Of a stretch of 60,000 bases of DNA, positions 44,640 through 56,121 are shown one piece after another. The position numbers were made by a program, and so were the translations under genes. Every line of letters starts with the position of its first letter. The stretch's first letter is position 1. The notes below the pieces were generated by a model. It ran no database searches, was not told the origin of the DNA, and worked only from the letters and a program-made list of their open reading frames with translations. The stretch comes from Takakia lepidozioides (Eukaryota; Streptophyta; Takakiopsida; Takakiales; Takakiaceae). The DNA is taken from positions 25,980,001-26,040,000 of the forward strand of contig CM060731.1 in the NCBI GenBank assembly GCA_030704615.1, written 5' to 3'.

Positions 44640-45020
44640 ATGATGGAAATAAATTAGTTTCAGCAGAGTAATATAAAAGAGTCATCGACATAGCTAAGCA
44701 TGGCTTGATTTGGCACGGTATGTCTGACCACCAAACTTCAAAGAGTACTGAAATCAATGCTAGTCAAAGAAAGAGTATGGTATTGTGCTCACAGTACCAT
44801 ACTTTTTTCTTTTTCTTTTTCTTTTTTCTTAAAGGGACAAAAATTTGGAAATGTATTTTTCCAGCAAAAGTACTTTTTCTATTTTTACTTTTTCCTTGGC
44901 CAGCGAAATTTTCCATATCATTTGCTGGCGAAATGCTGTTTTGTTTTTTGTTTTTTGTTTTGCTGTTGTTATTGATATTATAATATTGAAAGTATTATCT
45001 AGCTATTTCATATTTTCTTT
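44640..45020. repeat. Dispersed repeat of unknown family, copy 2
   Basis: It matches 25505-25880 in order. Here it follows copy 3 of the other repeat by only about 50 bp, whereas the two families lie 5.4 kb apart around the Gypsy element. Confidence 0.8.
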
Positions 45021-45549
45021 TGATGGATAAACACATTCATTGTAATAGACCATGGATCCTGTTGATGCAACTTTGTCTTTCCCCAGCTGCTCCAGAGACA
45101 AGGTAAGGTCCTGATGCAAGTACTGCCTACTCTATTTCAACATCCCAGATTCAGAGTCACATTTTTGAGGCAAATTAAGAAGCAGAAGATAGTCGCTGCC
45201 GCAAAGCTGCGCATTATGCATTCATGACAGCCTTGACATATTCTGGAAAAAAATGCCACAAAGAATCTGGGTAATGCAGTGCAGTTTCTCTGGAAACCTT
45301 AAGAGTCTGGCACAATTCTATGCGACTGGATCATGAGACCATGTGCCACATTCTGTGGATGATATAACTTCTGGCAAGTCTCAGAGAGGCGGCTGAGAAC
45401 ACTGATGTTCACTGGGTGCACTGGGTGGCATAGCTGAAAACCTCAAGTCACTCATACATCCTCCAATACATGCAAGAACACAGGGAGATTATTAGCATGT
45501 GTTGGAGGTGTCAAGCTATAGCCCTTGCCCGGCACTCTGAGAACAGAGC

Positions 45550-45621
45550 GGACGGGTAGCTCAGTGGTAGAGCACCCCACCAGGATGGGGGAGGTCCTAG
45601 GTTCAATCCCTAGCCCAACCG
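45550..45621 (+). tRNA. tRNA-like sequence (degenerate, AGG loop) or SINE head
   Basis: The D arm GCTC-AGTGGTA-GAGC (45559-45573) and T arm CTAGG-TTCAATC-CCTAG (45597-45613) are perfect. The acceptor GGACGGG pairs with CCCAACC at five of seven positions. The anticodon stem has four pairs around CCAGGAT, giving AGG, but U33 is replaced by C. No intron. Mismatches argue for a pseudo-tRNA or tRNA-derived SINE over a working proline tRNA. Confidence 0.4.
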
Positions 45622-46261
45622 CACGCCAGTGGTTTTCCAACAGCATGGACATGGAAAGCCGTCTTCCACCATCATCCATTTTCTAAGTATACAAATTTGC
45701 TGCAAGTTCTACCATCTATCTGAAATGCGTGGTTTCATTTATTATTCTACCAGGAGTCCCGCGAGTCCTAAATTTCCCGGGGTTTGATCTGCCTACCCCA
45801 CATGCTGCTATTATTCAAAACTGGGTTGGGAAGATCTACTCCTCAGCTTCTCAACCTGTGCTTTGTCATCAGTTGTGCCCAGGCTAGCTTTCACAGCACA
45901 TACAGGGCAGTCAACTCAACTCCACAATCTACTAGTTCACAACCAGTCTGTGAGGTTGAACCACTATTGCAACCATCCTTACCCCACTTCAATGACGAAA
46001 AGAAGAGACAGACCAGGAATATTTAGTGACCACACCTACTTGGCAAACTGAACCGCAGAAGCCTTCTTCTGTATCTCAAAGTTTGTTCTGAAGCAAGCGG
46101 CCTCAGATACCATATAGAGCAGGTTGGGAGAGCAAATCAAGAAGGTGTGACAGACAATTAGGGCCAGAGGGTGTGAGAAAGAGCCATCTCCATGTGGGGT
46201 TTTCAAATGCTGTGATCTCTCCTTTGACACAAAAAGGGCATCAACCTCTCCCCTTGCTTTC

Positions 46262-49200
46262 TTATTCACTTTTGAAGCGGTGCGCCAGCTTCTCGGCTTC
46301 CCCTTTGCATCCATCGACAAACTTCTTTGCCCCTTCCACAACATTCGTCGACACTCCCCCTACTGCTGCTTTAACACCGTGTGCTTTATCACCCACTGCT
46401 GATTGCACACCCTGAGCTTTTTTCACAACTGCTACTTGTACATCCTGCACTTTTTGCCCCACTGCTGATCGTACATCCTGCACCTTTTGACCCACTGCTG
46501 ACTGTCCATCCAGCAGTTTTTGCCCCACAAAGGACAGAAGATCCCGTTGCAAATGCTGTGCCTTTCTCCCAACTTCCTGCAAAGCTTCGACAAGCTTTTG
46601 AAGCACACCAGTTACAACCCTATTGGTAGCCTCCCAAGATCTAACTATTGTGTCATTGACTTTGGTTTTAAGATCATCTCCCTGAGACAGGAAACCTTGC
46701 ACAGGAAGACGGTCAACATTGCTCAGCTCAATCCTGGCACCATCACCTTCCCAGCTTGACCCCAGAATATTATCTTCCTTGTCCATAGTCCCTTGATCCT
46801 CTTTCCTCTCCCAGCGTTTCCTGGCTTCCTCCAAAACTTTCCCGTGTGCGAGTAACTTTTTTGCCTCATTCTCTGCCCATAATCTATCAACAAAGACAGA
46901 TGGTGGATGGTGAGTAACAATCTCCCTTCAAAAAACATACATGAATAGGAAGGAACAAGGTACTGATGATAACTTACATATTTCAGTCTCTCTCTCTCAC
47001 CAATGAACCTTGAAAGAAGGGGAAATAGACGAGTAGCATTGCTTCATCTGTATACCTGACTAGTGTAAGCGCTTTTCTCTCAACTGCAACTTCAGTTTTG
47101 ATTCTGGATATTTCTTGCCTTTCCGCTTCCGCTTCAATCCGCGTTTTTTCAAGTGTCTCTTTTTCCATGGAGACTTCTGCCCGGAGGGTGGACAGTGTTT
47201 GTAACTGTTCATCAGCCTGCTGTCTATACTCATGCAAAAGAGCTCTCTCCGAATCTACAGTTGCACGATCCTTCAGAAGTGAATCCCTCTCCTCATCCCT
47301 CGTAGCCTTCACCTTCTCCAACTCTGCCCTGAGTTCCTCAATCATCTTTTCAGCTTGCTCTGTCTTTCTCTTATCTGTTTCCAATTCTTCATTGAACTGA
47401 CCATCAAGTTCTCTTTGGGCCCGAATTTCATTAGCAATATGGGCTCTAACCGCCTCTTCCGCTATGTGCTCCGCTTCCAGTCTGGCTAGCTCGTCTTCCA
47501 CATGTTGAGCAACGTCCCCAGATGTAAGAGCTATGGCAGCCTGGGCTTTAGTTGTAGGGTTTTCAGGTTGAAACCTTCTTGTAAAACCTGCCAGCAATGG
47601 GTCCAAATCATAGAAAACAACCGTTACCTTCCATATTCTTGCAAGGTTTGAGCTGCCAAGTCTGTGATCTATAGTACAGTTGAAAATTAAAAAATTCTCA
47701 TCTTGGATAGAATGTTTAGAAGCTTATACCAAATGCAGAGGCTATGATGGACTGCTCTCCTGCAGACAGATCAGCCGCAAGCATTGGCCATGCATCTTTG
47801 TGAATTCGGTCAATATCAATAAAACCAGATATTTCCTGCAGAGCCTGTAATCCAAACGCACTTAGTGTCAAGGTTGGTCAGAAAAAAAACAAGTGAACTT
47901 ATTACAGAATGAGAACCCTTGAATTTGTAAGTCATAAAGAACTCTTAACGAACTTAAAGAATACAAGTGAAAAGCAAGAGTCAGCATCGAAACCCAGTGC
48001 CCCACAAAAGGTGACAAACACGTTCCCTTCTCAACTCGGACACAAATGACAGCCATATCCCCCCCTCTCAGTAGGGGTTGGGAAGGAGAAAATGACCGTT
48101 GCAATTGATGTCTGACCAACAACACAGTCACCTTCTGCATCCCAAATTATTCAACTTTTCTTTAAGGTCATCTTCCCATACCTTCTTATCAACGCCTGGC
48201 AGGTGGCGTTGTTCAAAAGCAACTTTCCAGCTCACCAGATCCTGTCGTGAGAGTGGGCTGCAGACAAAATGAACAGCACACCAATCAGCTCTTCTTTGTT
48301 ACGTTCACAGCTCCTCTTTTGCAAACTAAAATTTCAAGTGGATCCAGGCAAAATGACCACAGGAAGCTTTGTAGACACCACTATGACATCATTACGGTCA
48401 CACCAGATGCATGCTGCTTTAAATATCGACTGTGATAGTAAAAGAAAATTGATTGCTCATCCTAGATCTTCCAAATCAAAGAGAATTAATAAACCACATC
48501 AGATATTTCCGATAGCTACCTGTCTGGTTGAAAAAAAGCCCCAGACACTTCGCCTTTAGATGCTCCATTTTTGTACTCCGCATCAGTGCGAGAGAGATTA
48601 CTGGATATCAGCCCTGCTTCTGCTAGGCCTGCCATGAGTCGATTGCATACTTTCTCAGAGAAAGGTGCCATGTCTGAACAGACACCAACACTTGCTTCCA
48701 CCACAGTTTGCTATTTATGCCCAACCAGGGCTCAGGAGTTCTAAAATTTCTCTTTGTAGAGCCGGTAGCATATACTCTTGATTGCCATCAGATGGTATAT
48801 CCATGTAAATTTAGTAAAGTTGTTCTCACCTCACTCAGAACACAAGAAATGAAATGAAATGGTACTTTATAACACTCAGAACACAGAACACAAGAACTCA
48901 CTCAGAACACAAGAAAGAAAGAAAATGAAGTTGTCATTGCGTATATGCAACCTTGAATGTAGGGGAAATCGGGATCTTCAACAGAAACGTCGTCAAATGC
49001 CAGTTCAGTAATGCTTTCAATGTACATTGCTGGAAACACCTTGGAAGCAGAGCTCCTGCACCCTCCATCCCCATTCTCTACGTTGTTAACCCCTGCATGT
49101 TGAAGCTACAACTAGTACAACAGTATGAAAGAAATAATTTAGGGATTCAACCAGCAAAGAGGGAGCAAAGTTAGCTAAATGCAGATCCCAGCAACCATTG

Positions 49201-52200
49201 CCTAACCTACTCAACGGACAAAACATAAGCAGATACGTTAGTGATCCTACAACAAGGATCATCTTATCGTGGGCAACCCATGATAACAATAACCAATCTC
49301 CCTAGCTTTTAGGCACCAATAAATTATTTTGATGAAGTATCTCGCATCCTTCACCGTGTATAGCTATTGTCACATTGGTGAATCATCGTCCCCTCAGGTC
49401 ATATTTGGATATGAACTGCATTGCAGCGAAGGATAAAACAGGTTGCGGGACCAAACATAGTTCAAGGGAGTTTGCAGGTGCCTAGGCACGTGGTCATTGT
49501 CCATAAACCCCAGAACCCCTTGTTAACACCTAAAGGTTCCCAGTCAACACACTACAGTCTTATTGAATTTATCCTCACTTTATATATATATATCTTTATC
49601 TTTGCTTACGACAGTGACGAGGACTGAGCTTTGACAGCAGTGCATGCTCCAGTAGGCTAGCAGAGCAGAAACATTTAACAATGAGTGTTAGCCCCATGAC
49701 AAATCAGGAGGTGTCCAGGTTGCAAGAGGACTAAGTTGATGTAGTTAGGTGGATCAGCATCATATAGAGCAACCATACCTAGCTAGTCTACTACTTGCTG
49801 CAATCAGCCAGCGTGCATACTCCCGTCGGGTACATATAGCCCCAGGCTCAATCCCTGGTTCCACTACCTGCAAAGTGATCAGCCATGCACTAAAAAGTAA
49901 GGATTGATGGTGCAGATGGGGCCAACATTTGTGCGATATGCAGACAGAACATAGAAAAACAGAACACAAACACTATCAACAACTCAAAGCTAAGGTGTTG
50001 CACAAAGGTGGGAAGGCCAACCTTAAGCGCCTGCAGTGCTGCTAATGCTTGCTCTTGCACTCTGTCAACCACCGCGGGCACCACGACCTTGGCTAGTGTT
50101 GCTTGAGAAGCTGCAGAGGGCGATGACGGAGCAGGAATGTGAACAGATGGGAAGTACCAAGACTCAGTGCCATGGGAAGGTTCACCTACATTGGTGCTCC
50201 CAAATTCTCCATCTCTATACTTAATGTCCGCTGCTTCTTCAGATGAGATATCAACAGTGAAAAGAGGAGATGGAGCCACATGTTGGGCCCCATCCAACAC
50301 AGAATCCGCCTCCTCATACAAATCATCTTCTGAATCACCTGGAGCACTAGTGTCTCCCTGGACAACTGTTGCACTACTGAAGGGCTCCCCAGGCTCTTGC
50401 ATAGACTCTGCAGCCCCCTTGCGAGACTTACCTCTTTCTAGACCCTCATCCTCACTGTCTCTGTTTTTCTTTTCTTCTTGTTGTTGTGACTCTATCAGAC
50501 TACTACCTTTACTGTCAACAACTGCAGGAGAAAGGGTGTCTGCCCCCATGATAGGGTCCACAAGAACTTCCACGGGGACACTATTATGGTCAACAACATT
50601 CAACACTTCCGAAGCAGCAACGACTATAAGAACAGGAGCACACTCGTATGAAGGAGAACCATGAGCACTTGGGCTCTGAGAAGACAGACCAGCAACGTCT
50701 GGCAATGGTACAGAAGGCTCAGCGGCATCAGCAGCAGCAGTACCACCAACAGCTTTAGATGATCTGTCTCCTCCCTCCTCAATACCCTGAGCATCCAGCC
50801 TGACACTTCCTCTCTCATCAAGAGAGTCACTGCTTGCAGGCCGCGTGCCCTCCTTGGCAAGTGAAGCCTCCTCTATAACACTTTCTTGCTTGGATTCTAG
50901 GTCTGTATCATGAAATGTGGCATCGGACAAAATAGCTTCTTCATCATCAGCACTCAACTCCCCAACCTCCTCACTTGGCAAAGAGGTCTGACCTGGGGCA
51001 GTCTTCTTATGGTGTAACTCAGCAGCATTCTCTATGTCAGGCTCCACCGTCTCTTTCTCTTCATCCAATTCCTGCTTGGTTTCCTCTGGTACAGGCTCAT
51101 GAATGGTGGCAGTTTCCTCGCTAATTGTATCTGGTGACTCTGATAAAGTTGTGGATGCAACCTGCTCTTGCTGTGTTGTGATAAGAGGCATTGTTGCTTG
51201 TCTCCTTCCTGCAAATTGACAACAACTCAGATCCTGTCAGAATAAGACACATTCTAGCCTTCGTCCTTGTGTTTCAAATTTGTGGGGGTCCAAAGACACA
51301 TTAGGAACAACTACAGAGAGACACCCACTTATGTAAATTATGATATACAACAGCACAAAGTAGGAATTCCATGAGATGCTATACAAGAGAAACCCCACAG
51401 TGTATAACTAATCTCTTAGCTAACTTATTGTCTGTCAGAGGATATTTAGAAAACATTGTCAGGAACTAAATAACAGTGAGATTACCATTTTTTGAATACA
51501 CAGCGTAGGATGCAATGGAGAAGCCAACTGCCAGCACAATCCCTGCCCCTACTTGTAGCAGACCTGCAATTACAACCAGCATTCATCATCATCATCATAA
51601 TCTCTCTCTCTCTCTCAACTCTCTTTCGTCCAATGAGCCCTGTGGACAAGCCTTTCCGAGACTTCTTTCTTTCTGGGCTGCTTGTGGAGGCCCCACTATC
51701 TTTCATGTTCCATGCTCTCTTGTCCGCAGCCATTACAATGTATCATTTCATTTCTTTCTTTTCCTCCTCTTCTCATATTGGCAACTCAATTTGTTCCTTG
51801 ATGTGAAGATCTTGCAAAAACGCATCAAATCCTAGCATTGACTAAACCCTACAGGATGATATTGAAACGCTCGTGTGGCGATGACTGTGTCACCATGAAG
51901 AAGATGTATAAGACACCCTAGACAGTGACGCTGATCAAAAATCGACTAGCAAAGACTCCTACACACGTGTCCACCTCCTGGAGTCAAGCTCCGGGTAGCA
52001 GCCCTCTGCTTCAAGCGACGAACATAATGATGCAGTACAAGATGTTCTTGCTGTATAGTTTTGAGAAGCACAACAAACCTTTCCAGTCGCGGTCAGGATT
52101 GGGATCGGCAGGTGCCCATCCAGCATACGGGTCAGGGGAAGGAGGAGACTCAGACTGCGACCATGGATGCGTTGGCAACTCCTTGCGGACACCCTGTGCC

Positions 52201-52358
52201 GACGCGTCTGCTTCTTCCTGAGCATTGCACCGGATGCAGGGGCGAGCATTGATATGAAAAGCGGGCACTGCGGACGATGGCGATGAATGCAAACCAAGAC
52301 CAACAGGTCTATGGGACAAGCACAAAGAGGTCGGAAGCGTCCTCACTGCCAGCGCCAT
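46262..52358 (-). CDS. Plastid SLH-domain, coiled-coil membrane protein (AT5G23890/AT5G52410-like)
   Basis: Ten exons with consistent GT-AG phases: 52079-52358, 51486-51563, 50022-51208, 49779-49867, 48952-49055, 48520-48628, 48182-48257, 47730-47844, 47056-47587 and 46262-46883 (3192 bp, 1063 residues). The start MALAVRTLPTSLCLSHRPVG looks like a plastid transit peptide. Exon 2 supplies one membrane segment (LLQVGAGIVLAVGFSIASYA). Exon 3 is a 395-residue acidic, disordered region. Exons 3-8 encode the SLH-like part (ALAALQALKVVEPGIEPGAI, CTRREYARWLIAASS, MYIESITELAFDDVSVEDPD, FIDIDRIHKDAWPML). Exon 9 has FQPENPTTKAQAAIALTSGD and a long coiled coil. Exon 10 ends in 11-residue SAVGQKVQDVR repeats. 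This order matches my memory of Arabidopsis AT5G23890/AT5G52410, annotated as plastid envelope or thylakoid proteins of unclear role. The cell location here is inferred. Confidence 0.9.
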
Positions 52359-53868
52359 GACCGCAGATGAGAAACTTCCTCTCCCCTCCTTTATCGAGAA
52401 GTATCGTCCCTGCTCAAACTGACACGCACACAGATAGATCTCCTCCCGTCTCCTTCTTATCAACTTTCCCGATCCTCACCTCGATCCTTGCTCCATCACG
52501 CCTCCAACGACAGATCCGCAGCCCTTCTTGAAACCACGGTACATAGAATCCAATCCAACAACTGTCTCGAGACCTCAAGAAACCCCTACCTTCGATCCGC
52601 CTGCCACACTCTCCAGCTCCCGCATTCTCTTGACAAAATTCAGGAAATTTTTTAAATCCGATCCCCGAACCAGCAACCTCAATCCCGCAAGCACCTCACC
52701 CGCTTCAATCCCACGCGCCAACCAAACAAATCACCACATCGCATCCCATCTGCCACTCCTCCACATCGCCTTGCGCCACAACATTCTGCAACCACGACGC
52801 CGGCCTCCCCTCGCCGGACCCGTCTCCCCGACTATTATAAACACGACCGGAATGGCCGACCCGCGACGTGTGGCCGGCCCCTGCTGCCACGAAGCCGCCA
52901 CGTTGGCTGCGTGGCCAGGTGTCTACGGCTGCTCTGCGCCGCCGTGTCGCAGAGCGACGACGGTTTCACACGGAATGACTCTCGTCTCCGTAGATTACAT
53001 TACTTCGTAACGTGCCATCGCAAGCTCCGTGATTGCGCTTGGTATTCACGTTGCGGGAGTACCTCTTGTATGAATCGGTTACAAATATATAGAAAGTATC
53101 GAGAGAGAGAGAGAGAGAGAGAGACACTCACACACAATCACACACATACACACACAGAAGGATATGTGTCCAACTGCTGAGTACAATTATTCAACCGCTG
53201 ATTCAGAAGTAGTAGTGTGCGTGGGGGGAGGAGCAAATTTGGTTTATTTGTTTCTCAAGCTGTTAGGTTTTATCAGTCTTCAGATTCATTTTGTAGATCA
53301 TTCTGAGCTGACGCTTGAATTCAGAAAATTGAAATCTCCTGAGGGAGCGTCGTAATCAGTAATGCGCGAGGCAACCTCAAGTAGATGTGATAGACTAGGC
53401 AAAACGGAATAAGATTTGATGAATTAGCATGAAGCTAGACGAGGAACGAGGATGCGAGTAGCTAAGCGATTCGAGGGCTGTTCATTGGCTTGCTTGTCAC
53501 TTGGCCATCAAGACCTAGCACTGTGTGTGGGATCTTGATCAGTTTGGAGTATGCAAGATCGACCTGAATCTGCAATCGGCGCGGCACCCGAAGATAGGTA
53601 ACTTTGTGCAACTGATGATTTAACCAGAGAAATCATACAAAGTGTTATAAGTCAAGTTCTTAACAAGTTTCAACCGGATTGATAAGGGGACTGTGGACGG
53701 TAGTCATATACGTAGTTGTCGCTTCCAAGTGACACATTGGCTCATGTGCGTGCTGTGATGGCTTCAGTTCACTGACATTCTCCAATTTGATCGCTTCACC
53801 GACATTGGTGTTGCCTCGTCAAATTGGACCCACCCTTCAAATATCAATGGGAAGTATCAGGCAGTTTT
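52359..53868. other. Intergenic region; promoter side of the SLH gene; microsatellites
   Basis: The GC-rich stretch 52560-52950 opens a 160-codon plus-strand frame without recognisable features. It is more likely promoter and leader of the SLH gene. Dinucleotide runs lie at 53100-53124 (GA) and 53125-53158 (CA-rich). Confidence 0.5.
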
Positions 53869-55077
53869 CTAGACTTTTGCACCTAAACTAAGAGAGCTAA
53901 CCAAACCCATAATACCGCTCTTGCAATCCTCCTTGGCCCTGTTTCGTAATTGACGAGGCAAGAATCCACGGCATGTCCATGTGTGTTGCTTTATGTCATA
54001 CACCACAACTACTTCATCGCCGTGTGGACATATTCTCCTCCACATGAATATGAGATTGTCATGGCTCACCACTTTAAATTCAGCGTAGATCATGGCGAAA
54101 CCAGCTCTTGCAAGCTCTGTTCTTGCAATGAATATGAGATTGTCATGGCTCACCACTGTAAGTTCGGTGTAGATATTGCCCAAACTAGTTCTTGCAATCT
54201 CCAGCCACTCTACAGTCTTTGTAGAAACTTTCAACTCCCACACATAGAAGATGCTTCTACATATTGCCAAGGGGTCATCTCTAGGAGCAACAACCCCAGC
54301 TAGCAATAGCCGCCCCTCGCTCTCTACAAGACTTCGAGGACAAACTACACTACCAAGTCCACCAGAATCAGGCATTTGTACAGCAACTTCAGTCCACACA
54401 CCCCTGCCAATGTCACAAGCTATCAAACTGTAGCCTCTCTCCATAAATAGAGCAAAGAGAGTACGCCCACATATCACACTTCCTGAACAATACGCAACAC
54501 CTTCTGTGGGCATCTTTCCAGTTTTGGTCCAACACTTGCAAAATGAGTCGTAGATATCTGTTCTCCAACGTCTCCTGCTGTAGGACAAGGACCTTGTAGG
54601 TGTGCTGCATCGATCCACAATCATATTCACCATGTTCACATTGAGGAAACGTGTTGAATTGTTGTGAGGCAGGGCAGGCAATTGTCTGGAACTGTTCAAC
54701 ACAGGATTGCACACAATCCATAAACCTTTGTCCTCGGCCGTCACACAATATAAGCCTCCATTTGCAGCACGAACGCTGTATAAGGATTCGGATTCCTTGG
54801 GGAATTTGAGTCTGATCTTGTGCCACCGTCCAGTTGTGGGGTCATACGACACGCAAATATCTTGGCTTTTATAACCGTCAAAAAACAAGAGATAGGAGCA
54901 GTCTTGGCGAAGAGGAAGAGGGAGGTGCTTACAGAGTTGTTGGAAACCAGCAGTAGATGGGAGGGAGTTCCACAACTTGCAAACCGACTTAAAGCGGGCA
55001 AGACTTGGATACGGCAAGCAGGCCAACACTACCATCACTAACTCTAAAGGGAGCCTGCTCCAAATCTCCTCCTCCAT
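53869..55077 (-). CDS. F-box protein with kelch-like C-terminal region and an internal 28-residue duplication
   Basis: A single 402-codon open frame without introns. The F-box lies at residues 3-45 (EIWSRLPLELVMVVLACLPY, then PSLARFKSVCKLWNSL), very close to the plant consensus. The rest resembles F-box/kelch proteins: ICVSYDPTTGRWHKIRLKFP, GGLYCVTAEDKGLWIVCNPV, IACDIGRGVWTEV and VVVYDIKQHTWTCRGFLPRQ. It should act as the substrate-binding subunit of an SCF ubiquitin ligase. An 84-bp stretch is repeated in tandem (first copy from 54044, second from 54128), so VVSHDNLIF with its surroundings occurs twice. The duplication keeps the frame, and a copy without it would have a more usual length of about 374 residues. 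The start MEEEIWSRLP is the only sensible one. Confidence 0.88.
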   Translation of the reverse strand: MEEEIWSRLPLELVMVVLACLPYPSLARFKSVCKLWNSLPSTAGFQQLCKHLPLPLRQDCSYLLFFDGYKSQDICVSYDPTTGRWHKIRLKFPKESESLYSVRAANGGLYCVTAEDKGLWIVCNPVLNSSRQLPALPHNNSTRFLNVNMVNMIVDRCSTPTRSLSYSRRRWRTDIYDSFCKCWTKTGKMPTEGVAYCSGSVICGRTLFALFMERGYSLIACDIGRGVWTEVAVQMPDSGGLGSVVCPRSLVESEGRLLLAGVVAPRDDPLAICRSIFYVWELKVSTKTVEWLEIARTSLGNIYTELTVVSHDNLIFIARTELARAGFAMIYAEFKVVSHDNLIFMWRRICPHGDEVVVVYDIKQHTWTCRGFLPRQLRNRAKEDCKSGIMGLVSSLSLGAKV

Positions 55078-55681
55078 ATTGCTGCTCGAGGTCGTTTCGG
55101 TAACAAAAGCTCAAAAGCTCGCTAATTGTGCTCTTCTGATTCTGGGGGAAAGGAGAAAGACAATACAGAGCCTTGGGCCTCTGAGATTTTATACCCATGA
55201 GCTGGACTATTGTTGGTATCATGTCTTTGTTATCCAAAGCCTCGCTCTTGCTTTTGCTATTCTGGTACTTGAACCTTCTTTGCTGCCCATCCACTTTCCT
55301 TTTACTATTTCCACCCGTGCTTTTTGTTTTGTGGTCTGTACATAGAATAGAAACCTGGCAGCGTGGAAGCTGGATACACAGGCGAGTCGGACACTCTTGC
55401 TCTTCACAGAGGTCACAAACAGCAGGTGTGTTTGAACGTTGGTGTGTAAGGTTAGTAGTTAGAGGGAAGCTGCACTGAGCCAATTGATCGGAAACGAATT
55501 AAAATGGCCCTCCATCAGCAGCTGCTGAAAGTCAGACTATTAAGAAGACAATAATAGAAGACAAACAATGCAATCTGTGAGAGATGAAGGGGCCGTAAAA
55601 CAAGCAAGAAAAAACAAAAAAGGGTGGTGCACAGCTTGGCAGTGCCGTGCTCATGCTAGATTTTACCCTGTCTCCATCTGA
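55078..55681. other. Upstream region of the F-box gene
   Basis: No gene. Frames of 90-160 codons on both strands lack recognised features. The promoter of the F-box gene should lie here. Confidence 0.4.
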
Positions 55682-55850
55682 AGGCAGGTTCACACGGCAA
55701 AAGTCCGTCCGTCCCATCCGGACGTGGCGGCTGCAGCGGGCCGGGGTCCACCCTTGAGGAACGCGACGGCGAGGAAGGGACGGACGGCCTGGCCACTGTA
55801 GGTACTATGGCTAGATGGGGCGGACGGATTTTTGCCGTGTGAACCTGCCT
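55682..55850. mobile_element. MITE with TTCACACGGCAAAA terminal inverted repeats
   Basis: The left end AGGCAGGTTCACACGGCAAA is the reverse complement of the right end (TTTGCCGTGTGAACCTGCCT), and pairing extends into GTCCGTCCGTCCCATC/GATGGGGCGGACGGA. The 169-bp element is GC-rich with no coding capacity. The end sequence resembles some hAT or PIF/Harbinger-type miniature elements. A target duplication could not be identified. Confidence 0.8.
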
Positions 55851-56029
55851 ACGTGTGGTACTTCCCGCTGCTGTCCGTCGCTGTCCATCCCAATCCCTCA
55901 TTCCTTCTCCCTGGCTATCATGGCTAAAACATGTATGTAGGGTTTAGCCGGAGGGCTCTTTATGAGAGCTTCTCTTGCTAAACTTATATGTTGCGTCACG
56001 TGTGTACTATCGCGTGTGAACATGTTGCA

Positions 56030-56121
56030 CCGTCAGTCCCGTCCGTCCCCCTCCACATGTGCGGAGGGCCCACCACTATGGCTAGATGGGACGGATGGAT
56101 TTTTGCCGTGTGAACCTGCCT
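56030..56121. mobile_element. Second copy of the same MITE, left end degraded
   Basis: CACTATGGCTAGATGGGACG through TTTTTGCCGTGTGAACCTGCCT repeats the right half of 55682-55850 with few changes. The left part (CGTCAGTCCCGTCCGTCCCC) is shortened and lacks the terminal repeat. Confidence 0.7.

Noticed and set aside
45452-45679. Minus-strand ORF with GLGIEPRTSPILVGCSTTEL
   Set aside because: This peptide is the well-known antisense translation of a tRNA-like sequence, here 45550-45621.
50167-50664. 165-codon plus-strand ORF
   Set aside because: Antisense shadow of exon 3 of the SLH gene.
52528-53010. 160-codon GC-rich plus-strand ORF
   Set aside because: No domain and composition-driven openness. 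It lies in the probable promoter of the SLH gene.
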